A DNA stretch of 64,000 bases from Solimonas variicoloris DSM 15731 (GTDB taxonomy: Bacteria > Pseudomonadota > Gammaproteobacteria > Nevskiales > Nevskiaceae), in the NCBI RefSeq assembly GCF_000382285.1, contig NZ_KB907933.1, positions 1-64,000 of the forward strand, given 5' to 3'. Below are positions 30,550 through 39,055 of the stretch, in pieces. A model generated the notes under the pieces. The model saw only the letters and a program-made list of their open reading frames with translations, had not been told where the DNA came from and searched no databases. Positions within the stretch are counted from its first letter, which is position 1. Each line of letters opens with the position of its first letter. The translations under genes and the position numbers were made by a program.

Positions 30550-32115
30550 ATGAACGACCCCTCCCCTGCCCCTGACGCGCCGCGCCGTGCCTTCCTGCGC
30601 CGCCTGGCGCTGGCTTCGGCCGGCGCGGCGGCCGGCGCCGCGAGCTTCGATCTCGCCGCCGCCGCGCCGGTGCCGCGCCGCGAAACGCGGCACTGGGACG
30701 CGAGCACCGACGTGCTCGTGGTCGGCTCCGGCGCCGGCGGCATCGCCGCGGCGATCGACGCGCGCCGCGCCGGCGCCGAGGTGCTGGTGCTCGAAAAGTT
30801 CCAGGTACCCGGCGGCTCGTCGAGCATTTCCGGCGGCGTCTGTTACCTCGGCGGCGGCACCGCGCTGCAGAAGGCGCTCGGCTTCGAGGACAGCGTCGAG
30901 GCGATGCACGACTACATCATCGCCGCCAGCGGCCTGCACGCCTCGCCGGAAAAAGTGCAGCGCTACTGCGAGGGCAGCGTCGAGCATTTCGACTGGCTGG
31001 TCGGCAACGGCGTGGTCTACGCGCAGAAGTTCTCCGACGAAAAGGAGATCTCGATTCCGGACGGCTCGCTGTACTACTCGGGCAGCGAGCGCGTCTGGCC
31101 GTTCCGCGAGCGCATCCGCCCGGCGCCGCGCGGCCACGTGCCGCCGTCGCCGCACCTGATCGGCGGCCGCGATCTGATGCACGCGCTGCTCGACGCCGCG
31201 CAGCGCGCCGGCGCGCAGCTGCGCACGCGCCATTCTGCCGAGCGCCTGATCGTCGAAGCCGACGGCAGCATCGCCGGCGCGATGGTCGTCGACGAGCGCG
31301 TGCCGGGCAGCCCGAAGACGCTGGCGATCCGCGCGCGCCGCGGCGTGGTGCTCGCCGCCGGCGGCTTCATCCACAACCGCGAGATGGTGCAGCGCTTCGC
31401 GCCCGAGCTGTACGCGTGTTCCGCGCCGTGGGGGCGCGGCGGCGACCTCGGCATCGGCATCCTGATGGGCATGGCGGTCGGCGGCGCCGTACAGCGCATG
31501 CATCACGGCTTCGTCGTCATTCCGATCTACCCGCCCGAGGACATCGTCAAGGGCATCATCGTCAACGCGCGCGGCCAGCGCTTCGTGCCGGAGGACGGCT
31601 ACTACGGCCTGCTCGGCCACGAGATCGCCTTCCACCAGGACGGCCGCGCCTGGCTGATCGCCGACGATGCGATCGCCTACAAGTGGGACGACTTCCGCCT
31701 GCCGGTCGCGGCCACCGCGCCGAGCATCGCCGAGCTCGAAACGCGCCTCGACATGCCTCCGGGCGCGCTGGTGCAGAGCGTCGACTACTACAACGCACAC
31801 GCGCGCGACGGCGCGGACCCGCTGCTGCACAAGGCGGCGAAGTTCGTCGCGCCGCTGGGCCGCGCGCCGTACACCGCCTACGACCTCTCGGTGCAGAACG
31901 TGTTCGCGCCGGTGCATACCTTCGGCGGCCTGCAGACCGACGTCGACGCGCGCGTCATCGGCGCCTTCGGCGATCCGATTCCCGGCCTCTACGCCGCCGG
32001 CCGCACGGCGGCGAGCATCCCGGTCGCCCCGTACATCGGCAGCGGCATCTCGGTCGGCGACGCCAGCTTCTTCGGCCGCCGCGCCGGCCGCCACGCCGCA
32101 CAGCGCAAGGCCTGA
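30550..32115 (+). CDS. Tat-exported FAD flavoprotein (periplasmic KstD/fumarate-reductase-like)
   Basis: 521 residues. A twin-arginine signal (PRRAFLRRLALASAGAAAGA, from residue 11) implies export of a folded flavoprotein. FAD motif VLVVGSGAGGIAAAIDARRA, then PGGSSSISGGVCYLGGG. The C-terminal APYIGSGISVGDASFFGRRA keeps the Tyr (495) and Gly (499) spacing of the KstD active site but replaces the YPG motif with YIG. GGAG five bases before ATG 30550. A class I cytochrome c gene starts five bases after the stop, so the two likely form a periplasmic steroid dehydrogenase with its electron acceptor. Other candidates are a fumarate-reductase-like or flavocytochrome-c-like enzyme. Confidence 0.85.
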   Translation: MNDPSPAPDAPRRAFLRRLALASAGAAAGAASFDLAAAAPVPRRETRHWDASTDVLVVGSGAGGIAAAIDARRAGAEVLVLEKFQVPGGSSSISGGVCYLGGGTALQKALGFEDSVEAMHDYIIAASGLHASPEKVQRYCEGSVEHFDWLVGNGVVYAQKFSDEKEISIPDGSLYYSGSERVWPFRERIRPAPRGHVPPSPHLIGGRDLMHALLDAAQRAGAQLRTRHSAERLIVEADGSIAGAMVVDERVPGSPKTLAIRARRGVVLAAGGFIHNREMVQRFAPELYACSAPWGRGGDLGIGILMGMAVGGAVQRMHHGFVVIPIYPPEDIVKGIIVNARGQRFVPEDGYYGLLGHEIAFHQDGRAWLIADDAIAYKWDDFRLPVAATAPSIAELETRLDMPPGALVQSVDYYNAHARDGADPLLHKAAKFVAPLGRAPYTAYDLSVQNVFAPVHTFGGLQTDVDARVIGAFGDPIPGLYAAGRTAASIPVAPYIGSGISVGDASFFGRRAGRHAAQRKA

Positions 32116-32120
32116 AGCCC

Positions 32121-32534
32121 ATGAACCATCCGCTCGTGAAAACGCTCCTGCTCGCCGCCACGCTCGGCGCCGCGCTGCCGGCCACGGCCGCCTCCGCCGG
32201 CGCGCCGGATGACGGCGCCGTCGCCGGCGACGCGGCGCGCGGCCGCAAGGTCTTCTTCCAGTGCCGCACCTGCCACTATCCGGAGAAGGCCTACGGCAAC
32301 CACAACGGCCCGAACCTCTACGCCATCTTCGGCCGCAAAGCCGGCACGCGCGAAGGCTATGCGTACTACTCGGAGACGATGAAGAACGCCGGCTTCGTGT
32401 GGACGCCGCAGCTGCTCGACTTCTGGCTCGCCAACCCGAAGACCTTCCTGCCCGACAGCACGATGGTCGTCTTCGCGACCACGCCGCAGGAGCGCGCCGA
32501 CCTCATCGCCTATCTGCAGCAGTTCCACGATTAA
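32121..32534 (+). CDS. Class I cytochrome c (periplasmic)
   Basis: 137 residues: signal peptide (LLLAATLGAALPATAASA), heme site C48RTCH52, NGPNLYAIFGRKAGT as in mitochondrial-type cytochromes c, and axial Met115 in DSTMVV. Five bases after the Tat flavoprotein, so a two-gene electron-transfer module is likely. Its TAA stop is followed at once by GGAAGCTCTG, the end of MITE-like copy D, repeating the pattern seen at the rubredoxin stop. Confidence 0.94.
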   Translation: MNHPLVKTLLLAATLGAALPATAASAGAPDDGAVAGDAARGRKVFFQCRTCHYPEKAYGNHNGPNLYAIFGRKAGTREGYAYYSETMKNAGFVWTPQLLDFWLANPKTFLPDSTMVVFATTPQERADLIAYLQQFHD

Positions 32535-32674
32535 GGAAGCTCTGAATCCATCCGTCATCGCGAGGTAGCGCAGGCCGCGGCGATCCGGATACTGCGCCGG
32601 CGCAGGGCGCTGCTGGATGGCTTCGTCGCCCGCGGCGCCTCGCGATGACGGCATAGGGACTTGCTCAGACCTGC
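32535..32674 (+). mobile_element. MITE-like repeat, copy D
   Basis: About 140 bp. Outer ends GGAAGCTCTGA and TCAGACCTGCC are imperfect inverted repeats; the inner inverted repeat runs from CGTCATCGCGAGG to CCTCGCGATGACG (32553-32648). Directly adjoins the cytochrome c stop codon. It lies in the short space between the convergent cytochrome c and membrane-protein genes and may act as their shared terminator. Confidence 0.78.
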
Positions 32675-32688
32675 CCTGGCCGCCGCGC

Positions 32689-33330
32689 TCACGGCAGCGC
32701 GTAGAAGTGCCGCAGCAGCAGATGCGCCGGCAGGTACAGCAGCAGCGGAAAGCCGATGAGCGCGATCAGCAGCCAGGCCCAGGCCGGCATCCAGCGCTGC
32801 GGCGCGTCGTCGGAAAGGCCGTAGACGTAGTTGATGTTGATCGGCGCCAGGCCGCGCCGCGTCGACGGTGGCGACGGCGTTGGCATGAAGAAATAGCAGA
32901 CCAGCACCAGCACGGTGGCGATCGCGGTCCAGACCGGCAGCGCGCGCGGATCGTAGCCGGTGCGCGTCAGCAGCCACAGCAGCAGCAGCGGCAGCCAGCC
33001 GTGGAACAGCGACAGGCCACGCAGGAAACGCGAGCGCTGGCGGTCGAACATGTAGTCGGTCATCCCGCTCAGGCGTCCGCCGGCCAGGCGCACCGCGAAA
33101 TCGAGCAGCCAGAACATCTGCGGCAGCAGGATGCCGACCGTCGGGATCGACAGCAGCAGCGCGTTCTCCGTCCACACGCCGGCCAGCGTGAACAGCAGCG
33201 CGACGTCGCAGAAATAGAGGAAGTTGGTCGGCCCGTAGCGGCGCAGGTAGACCGGCAGCAGCACCGCCATGAAGGCGGTGTAGCCGAGCTTGAGCAGCAA
33301 CGGGATCGGCGCGTGCGCGGCGAGGTCCAT
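32689..33330 (-). CDS. Polytopic membrane protein of unknown function
   Basis: 213 residues, five to six predicted membrane helices with conserved-looking polar points (NFLYFCDVALLF, PQMFWLLDFAVR, GMTDYMFD, LFHGWLPLLLLWLL, NINYVYGL). I do not recognise the family with certainty. The start at 33330 (MDLAAHAPIPLL) is a choice; a longer form from 33363 is possible, and neither has a strong ribosome-binding site. It sits in the steroid region next to the cytochrome c and could be an enzyme of lipid metabolism or a sensor; nothing in the sequence decides. Confidence 0.7.
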   Translation of the reverse strand: MDLAAHAPIPLLLKLGYTAFMAVLLPVYLRRYGPTNFLYFCDVALLFTLAGVWTENALLLSIPTVGILLPQMFWLLDFAVRLAGGRLSGMTDYMFDRQRSRFLRGLSLFHGWLPLLLLWLLTRTGYDPRALPVWTAIATVLVLVCYFFMPTPSPPSTRRGLAPININYVYGLSDDAPQRWMPAWAWLLIALIGFPLLLYLPAHLLLRHFYALP

Positions 33331-33446
33331 GGGCGTTCGAAAGGAGCGAGGCCGGCCGACCATAGCAAGCCGCGCCGGCGCGCGGCCACCGGACGGGCGC
33401 CGGGCAGCGGCCGCGCGGGCAACGCGGCGCAACGCGCCGACCTGTC

Positions 33447-34100
33447 TCAGTCGCGGTCCGGCGCGCCGAGCGGAAAGTACGAGCGGTAAGGCCGCGCCTC
33501 ATCGACGCAGCGCGCGAACGACGGCCGTGCCAGCAGGCGCCGGCGATAGGCGATCACGTTGGCGAACTTCGAATCGATCGCGTGCGTCCAGTCGGCGTAA
33601 AACAGCGACGGCGCCGCCGCGCAGTCGGCGAGGCTGAAGGTCTCGCCCGCCGCCCAGGTGCGCTTCGCCATCACGCCGTCGAGCCAGGCGTACGAGGTTT
33701 CGAGCATCCGCCGCGCCTCGTCGACGCCGTACGGATCGCGATGGGCCTCGGGGCGCAGCGCGTTGTAGACGACGCGCCCCTGCGGCGTCATGACGTAGTT
33801 GTCGAAGAAGCGATCCATCATCCGCACGTCGAGCGCCGCCTGCGGGTCGTCCGGGATCAGCGGCACCGGTCCCGGATGAAAGCGCTGCAGGTGCTCGATG
33901 ATGATCGTCGATTCGAGCACCGCCCGGCCGTCGTCGACCAGCAGCGGAAAGCGCTTGATCGGCCACAGCGCCGCCAGTTCGGCGTCGATGGCCGGCGTGC
34001 CGACCTGGCGGTATTCGAACGGCGTGCCGTTCTCGTAAAGGGCGATCAGCGCCTTGTGGCAGTACGACGAGAACGGGTGTGCGTAAAGTTGGAGGGACAT
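33447..34100 (-). CDS. Glutathione S-transferase family protein
   Basis: 217 residues. N-terminal thioredoxin-like domain (LYAHPFSSYCHKALIALYE; the SSYC segment is where the catalytic Ser/Cys lies), cis-Pro and glutathione-binding KRFPLLVDDGRAVLESTII, and an all-helical C-terminal domain (FSLADCAAAPSLFYADW). Likely a glutathione-dependent detoxification or isomerisation enzyme. ATG 34100 fits an AAGGA site seven bases upstream. A VOC-family gene lies 14 bases upstream on the same strand, so co-expression is likely. Confidence 0.9.
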   Translation of the reverse strand: MSLQLYAHPFSSYCHKALIALYENGTPFEYRQVGTPAIDAELAALWPIKRFPLLVDDGRAVLESTIIIEHLQRFHPGPVPLIPDDPQAALDVRMMDRFFDNYVMTPQGRVVYNALRPEAHRDPYGVDEARRMLETSYAWLDGVMAKRTWAAGETFSLADCAAAPSLFYADWTHAIDSKFANVIAYRRRLLARPSFARCVDEARPYRSYFPLGAPDRD

Positions 34101-34114
34101 CGGCATTCCTTTCC

Positions 34115-34606
34115 TCAGCCAGCGTAGGCGCGGCGCAGCGCCGCGAGATCGAGCTTCTGCATCGGCATCAGCGCCGCCATCACGCGCTCGGCCGCGGCCG
34201 GCGTGCCGGTAATCCATTTCAGCAACTCGGCCGGCACCACCTGCCAGGACACGCCGTAGCGATCCTTCAGCCAGCCGCACTGCCCCGCGCTGCCGCCATG
34301 CGCCGCCAGCGCCTGCCAATAGCGGTCGATCTCGTCCTGCGAGACACATTCGATCTGGAACGAGATCGCTTCATTGAAATGGAACTGCGGGCCGCCGTCG
34401 AGCGCGGTGAAATGCTGGCCGTCGAGTTCGAATTCGACCGTCAGCACCGAGCCGGGCGCGTGGCCGTGAATCTCGCGGCCGGCCTCGGTGTAATACGACG
34501 TCGCAGTAACACGCGAGTTCGGGAAGATGCCGGTATAGAAGCTCGCGGCAGCCTCGGCCTGCCCGTCGAACCACAGGCAAGGGGCAATGCGGCATTTCAC
34601 GCTCAT
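34115..34606 (-). CDS. VOC-family protein (PhnB/3-demethylubiquinone-like)
   Basis: 163 residues from MSVKCRIAPCLWFDGQAEAA; AGGAG precedes this ATG by eight bases. Typical features: PNSRVT, GSVLTVEFELDGQHFTALDG, CGWLKDRYGVSWQVVP and the PMQKLDLAAL end. The family adopts a paired beta-alpha-beta fold; many members have no known reaction and the UbiG-related name is historical. Probably in a two-gene unit with the GST. Ordinary metabolic accessory gene. Confidence 0.9.
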   Translation of the reverse strand: MSVKCRIAPCLWFDGQAEAAASFYTGIFPNSRVTATSYYTEAGREIHGHAPGSVLTVEFELDGQHFTALDGGPQFHFNEAISFQIECVSQDEIDRYWQALAAHGGSAGQCGWLKDRYGVSWQVVPAELLKWITGTPAAAERVMAALMPMQKLDLAALRRAYAG

Positions 34607-35152
34607 CCTGGTCTCTCCTGACCCCGGCTGACCGGCCGGTACGGGCATGACCATGCGCCACGCCCTGATACGTCGAACGAGCCGGGCCGAAATCGACATC
34701 AGGGCTGCGGCATGGGCGTCGATCAGGTCAAAGGCAGCGTCGGCAATGAAAAGTGCGGCCTGGGCAAAGTGCCCGTCGGGCCGTTGGCTCAAGGGCTGCT
34801 CGGCGCCAGAATCGGCCGGCAGCGTTTCGGCAGCTAACGGCTGCAGCCGCACCAAAGTAGTCTTCGGAGGATTACGAAAGGTTGGCAGACTCAGTGCTCA
34901 CAAATCCGTGTAGCCCACGTCACCGGAGGTCTCGATAGCAGAGATTCTCGTACGGCACATTGAGAAGTAGGGCGTGAATGGGCTTGTGCTTGGAGCCTGC
35001 ACGCCATCACACCATGTCATGGATCGAAAAGGTCCACGTCTGGGTTGCTGGCCTGTCGACATTAATACGGAATGTGTGGCGTGTTGTCTTAAACAGATCG
35101 GGAGCAGGCTCTCAGCAGTTTGAATGCCAAACGCACTTAACTGGATCTGAGG
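34607..35152. other. Gene-free stretch at the edge of the low-GC island
   Basis: 546 bases with no ORF I can support. GC content drops from about 34860 onward, toward the large ATPase gene. Short open frames here lack ribosome-binding sites and family resemblance. The stretch probably holds the promoter of the VOC/GST pair and the left boundary of acquired DNA. Confidence 0.5.
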
Positions 35153-37813
35153 TTACGACTTTCGGATTTTGTTTCGAAGATCGATCATGAACTGCCTTTC
35201 CTTTTTGTTGAAGGCGTTGCGCCTAACCTCACACCCCTTCATGACCGTCTCAAGTTCATTGAGATCATTCTCGAAGTGTAGGGGGCTAGGCATTTCATAC
35301 TGTCCGGCGATCGGGCTGTCATGGCCCGCGATTACCTCGCTGGCCTTGCCGTAGACCGACACGATTTTGCGCCACTCGTCGATTTCAAAGCCAGCAATGG
35401 CGCCAACCTGGATGACCCGAACCTCGTCACTGAATGGATGAACGGTGTCGTTCAATACGACTTCACGAATGGCCCGCTCGATCATGCCGCGCATGTGCGC
35501 GTAAGCATCGCGCATAGCCTTCTTGTCATCATTGTTGGGATAGGGATTTTGGGTCGCCTTCATGAGCGCAGAGGTGGCCTTCAACTCCCTCATCTGATCG
35601 CCGTATGGCTTGCTCTCCCAAGCCAGTCCATCGAGGAGAGCGCCCGGGCTTCCCCCTTGCCATTCCACTGTCTGGATCTTTGCTGCGGCCTGCTGCTCGG
35701 CGATTTCTCCCAAGAGGGTAGTCAGGAAGACGGCGTCGTGCGTGAAGATCACCACAGGGCGCGTACTGGACAGATGGACCAGATGCTGGGCCATTTTTCG
35801 TCGGTGTAAGTGATCCAGTGAGGTGGACGGATCATCGAAAACAATGGTGGATTTATCCCCACGAAGCTTGGCTTCTGCCAGGAAGAAGGCGAGGGCGACG
35901 GCCCGCTGCTCACCTTCCGAGAGCACTTCATGTGTGCCGCGACCACAGCCCTCCAAGGCTAGGCCATACACATTCCGACCACCCTTGGTCTGGCTAGTGA
36001 GCACGGGCTTCACCCGGTGGCGGTAGCCCAAGGCTTCTAGCTCATCATTGAATGCCTTCGCCAGCGCGTCCGTGGCGTGAATTCTCGACAGGTTCGTTAT
36101 TTTTGTGGAGATGGACCTAGTGTTTAGTGCGTCGCGTGCTGCTTCCAGTGCGCTTCGGCGTTTGGCCGCGCTGATGTAGGTCCGCAGAGCTGGCAAATGC
36201 GCGCTTAGGTCGCGTCGCGATGTGAGCTCGGCCAGCTGGCTCGCGAGATTGTCGTGCTCCTTTTGATCTTTGGCCTTGCGGAGCTGGTCCGCGCGTTGGC
36301 GGAGGGATGCGGCCTTCGCAGAGAACCGCACTGACAACGAGTCGCCGTCGGGTAAGGGCGGGCGCGGATCGGTCCAGTGGGACAGCATGTAAGATTGGGC
36401 CATCCATTCACGGCGTGCCACCCACGCCGCTTGATGAGCACTGACTGCTTCAGCGAGGCCTTCGTCACTTTGCTTGATTTCAGCCAAAGTGGGCGCGTCT
36501 ACTGGGGCAAGGTTGGCGTCGTCGATCTTTTTGCGCGCCTCTGTGACAGCCCTACGGGCGCTCTCCAAGTTCTGTGCGGCATCGGCAGCCACGAACTTTC
36601 TAAAGCGGATCATGCGCGCTTGTGCGTCCTCTCCAAGAGATTGCTGGCAAAGGACGCACTGATCATTCGGGCCGCTGGCCGGGTGGTCCTCATGCTCGGA
36701 GTAGGCTTTGAGCGAAAATGCTTGGGCGGCCTTGAACAAGGCCTTCCATTCTTCTCCGCCGGTTTCAGGGAGCAGACCACCCGCGTGACCGTCGAGGGCG
36801 CCATCACCACGAAGAAGGCCTTGGGCGAGACGATCGGCGTCGATGGCAGCGTCTTCGGCAAGGGCGAAGCCGGCGAACTTGTCCATGGCGGCGTCGGAGA
36901 CGAAACGCTCGGCAATGGTTGCAAAGTTCTTAAGGAGGTCAATCCGTCGGGCTAGAAGCTCGTGCTTGATCGCTTCAGGTTCGACGTCCAAGCCCTTAAT
37001 GGCCGCCGACAGTTCCTTGATCTCCTCGGTTTCTTGCGGGGTTAGCTTCGCCAAAGCTTCGAAGGCCGCAATGTCGGTATTCGGGCCCAGTTTGGCCATG
37101 ATTTTTCCGACAGAGTGGGCGCCTTGCAGAGCGGCGAATTGGTCGCTTCGGAGATGGATAGCGCCGATCTCGCGATTGAGCTGCTCCTGGATCACTTGCT
37201 GGGCAGTTGCCAGCGCAGACAAGGCATGGAGTCCGTATGGAACAAAAATCGACGGGCCGTCTTTGCTGATGTAGTCCTGAGCGCAGTGGCTGTCATAAAC
37301 CGACACCATGGCCAAGTCAGCGTTGCTGGCGTTACCTTCGACCCAGATTGTCTTGTGGTTCTTGCCTCCGGATGCGTAGGCGAAAGTCGCTTCGGGCTGG
37401 GCGGGCATCCCCTTGGTAAAGGCATTTGCCAGAACCGGGGTTGAGTGCCGGGCCCGGCAGGCCCGCTTCATTACCCGGGCGTAGCCGGACTTGCCTGCGC
37501 CGTTCTCGCCAAAGATCACGGTGATCCCATTATCGGCTATATCAAGCCGGCGGCCGTTAGGGAAGCCGTTCACGTTGTTTAGGCCCGAGAGGCCCTGAAG
37601 AATCGTGGACGTGCCTGATCCCATCGTGGGGATATGGGCCTTGGTCAGCAGCTCCGGCTTGAGGGCGTCAGCAACCCCTGCGACCATGGCCCTGATCTCG
37701 ACCAGGTCCTCTTCGGTGAGCTGGCCATTGGCCGCAAAGATGCGCCGAAGGGCGTCGCGCTGCCAGTCAGGAAGGTCATTCGACCAAGCAAGGATGTCGT
37801 CTAGAAGGGCCAT
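35153..37813 (-). CDS. Large AAA/SMC-like ATPase with a zinc-hook CxxC (RloC/PrrC-like, probable defence protein)
   Basis: 886 residues, ABC-ATPase/Rad50-like. Walker A GENGAGKSG (102-110); a mid-protein helical region with a CVLC zinc-hook motif (Cys386, Cys389); ABC signature LSEGEQRAVA (631-640); Walker B TIVFDDPSTSLD with Asp660/Asp661 and D-loop; His-switch FTHD (His692). The roughly 180 C-terminal residues after the ATPase head (after about 710) are an extra domain, mostly helical (DAYAHMRGMIERAIREVV). This layout matches RloC, a phage-induced anticodon nuclease, and other AAA_13-type guard ATPases. The anticodon-nuclease Arg-Glu-His set cannot be assigned with confidence. The gene stands alone in lower-GC DNA with different codon use, suggesting horizontal transfer. 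Confidence 0.82.
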   Translation of the reverse strand: MALLDDILAWSNDLPDWQRDALRRIFAANGQLTEEDLVEIRAMVAGVADALKPELLTKAHIPTMGSGTSTILQGLSGLNNVNGFPNGRRLDIADNGITVIFGENGAGKSGYARVMKRACRARHSTPVLANAFTKGMPAQPEATFAYASGGKNHKTIWVEGNASNADLAMVSVYDSHCAQDYISKDGPSIFVPYGLHALSALATAQQVIQEQLNREIGAIHLRSDQFAALQGAHSVGKIMAKLGPNTDIAAFEALAKLTPQETEEIKELSAAIKGLDVEPEAIKHELLARRIDLLKNFATIAERFVSDAAMDKFAGFALAEDAAIDADRLAQGLLRGDGALDGHAGGLLPETGGEEWKALFKAAQAFSLKAYSEHEDHPASGPNDQCVLCQQSLGEDAQARMIRFRKFVAADAAQNLESARRAVTEARKKIDDANLAPVDAPTLAEIKQSDEGLAEAVSAHQAAWVARREWMAQSYMLSHWTDPRPPLPDGDSLSVRFSAKAASLRQRADQLRKAKDQKEHDNLASQLAELTSRRDLSAHLPALRTYISAAKRRSALEAARDALNTRSISTKITNLSRIHATDALAKAFNDELEALGYRHRVKPVLTSQTKGGRNVYGLALEGCGRGTHEVLSEGEQRAVALAFFLAEAKLRGDKSTIVFDDPSTSLDHLHRRKMAQHLVHLSSTRPVVIFTHDAVFLTTLLGEIAEQQAAAKIQTVEWQGGSPGALLDGLAWESKPYGDQMRELKATSALMKATQNPYPNNDDKKAMRDAYAHMRGMIERAIREVVLNDTVHPFSDEVRVIQVGAIAGFEIDEWRKIVSVYGKASEVIAGHDSPIAGQYEMPSPLHFENDLNELETVMKGCEVRRNAFNKKERQFMIDLRNKIRKS

Positions 37814-38109
37814 GGCGTTGAACGTGAAGGCGAGTTTTTTCAGTAGTGCTGTTCATCGGCTCTCCGGCGCATGATTGAGACTTTTACCCTCGTCCCCGGC
37901 TACGGGAGGGCTATGGCTGCCGGCCGGCGTCCCCTGATTCTGACTAGCACGACCGCTTAGCGTCCAATCGTCGCACCCCCGACATTAGTGATCGTCCGCT
38001 TCTGGTCTATCTACGCAGTTCGCCCCCAAATCCCGAAGGACCGCTTCGGGCTGAGAGCTGTCGATGGGCAGCGTCTCACCAACGCGTCCCGCCGAGCTTC
38101 CTCCCATCC

Positions 38110-38949
38110 TCAGGCAATCGGCCCGACGACCCAGGTAAACAGATCGAGCAGCAGCAGCACGATCATGCTGACCGCCGAGGCCTCGATCACCGTGCGGCCG
38201 ATCGTCCATGGCTGGGCGGCGTCCTCGTCTAGGCGGTAGACGTTGGGGAAGCTGACGATGAAGTACAGCGCGTAGCAGACGGAGCCGAGCGAGAGCATGC
38301 GCGGGATGTCGACGTACCAGACGTTGGCGCGTGAGAGGTCCGAGACGCCGACGTAGAAATACGTCTCCGCCCAGGCGAAGAAGTACGCGGCCACCGCGAC
38401 CGTCAGCGCCCACAGCAGCGCGCGCAGCCAGGCCGAGGCGGCGAGCGTCATCGTGCGCACGCGGCGCATCAGCACGACGGCGATGCTGTGGTAGACGATG
38501 AAGAACGCGATGGCGTTGAAGTACATGCCGACCGGCACCTTGCGGTAGCTCGCCAGCGCGGTCGCCTCGTCCGGGCCGAGCAGCGCCGAATCGAAGTACC
38601 AGCTCACCTTCGGGAATTGGTAGCGGATGCCGAGCACGTCGAAGAAATACTCGGTATGGAAGTACGTCGCGAAGAAGACGTACACGAACATGTAGACGTT
38701 GTACTTGAACCAGTAACTGCGCTGCCACGGTACGCCGCTGTGGCGGCGCAGCCAGGCCGGCAGCAGCACGCAGAACGGCAGCCACATCGCCAGGTTCTGC
38801 ATCAGGTGCCAGAAGTTGCCGACGTCGAGCAGGCCGGAGGCGAGGATCGCGTAGTTGTAGACGCAGAACACCGGCACGAAGGCGAGAAAGAACTTCTCGC
38901 CCCAGGCCTTGTCCGGATTCTTCGAGAACCAGTAGCCCGCCAACGCCAT
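38110..38949 (-). CDS. Cycloeucalenol-cycloisomerase-like (CPI1-like) membrane protein
   Basis: 279 residues, about six to seven membrane helices, nearly the length of plant CPI1. Blocks that recall Arabidopsis CPI1: NPDKAWGEKFFLAFVPVF near the N-terminus, YWFKYNVYMFVYVFFATYFHTEYFF followed by VLGIRYQFP, an AWAETYFY helix, CYALYFIVSFPNVYRLDED, and LLLLDLFTWVVGPIA at the end. CPI1 opens the 9-beta,19-cyclopropane ring of cyclosterols to give delta-8 sterols. GGGAGG lies seven bases before ATG 38949. A CMD-family gene lies 106 bases upstream on the same strand. The comparison is from memory, but the blocks occur in the same order along the whole protein. Confidence 0.75.
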   Translation of the reverse strand: MALAGYWFSKNPDKAWGEKFFLAFVPVFCVYNYAILASGLLDVGNFWHLMQNLAMWLPFCVLLPAWLRRHSGVPWQRSYWFKYNVYMFVYVFFATYFHTEYFFDVLGIRYQFPKVSWYFDSALLGPDEATALASYRKVPVGMYFNAIAFFIVYHSIAVVLMRRVRTMTLAASAWLRALLWALTVAVAAYFFAWAETYFYVGVSDLSRANVWYVDIPRMLSLGSVCYALYFIVSFPNVYRLDEDAAQPWTIGRTVIEASAVSMIVLLLLDLFTWVVGPIA

Positions 38950-39055
38950 CGCTGCGCCTCCCCGTCCGGTCACGCACCGGCGCCGCCATGCTCGCGGCGC
39001 GGCGGCCGGCGCAGCGGCCCTCATTTGGGGGAGACTTCGCGCGGCGCGGGCTCCG

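Noticed and set aside
34978-35190. 70-codon plus-strand ORF before the ATPase gene
   Set aside because: No ribosome-binding site and no family resemblance; it overlaps the end of the ATPase gene.
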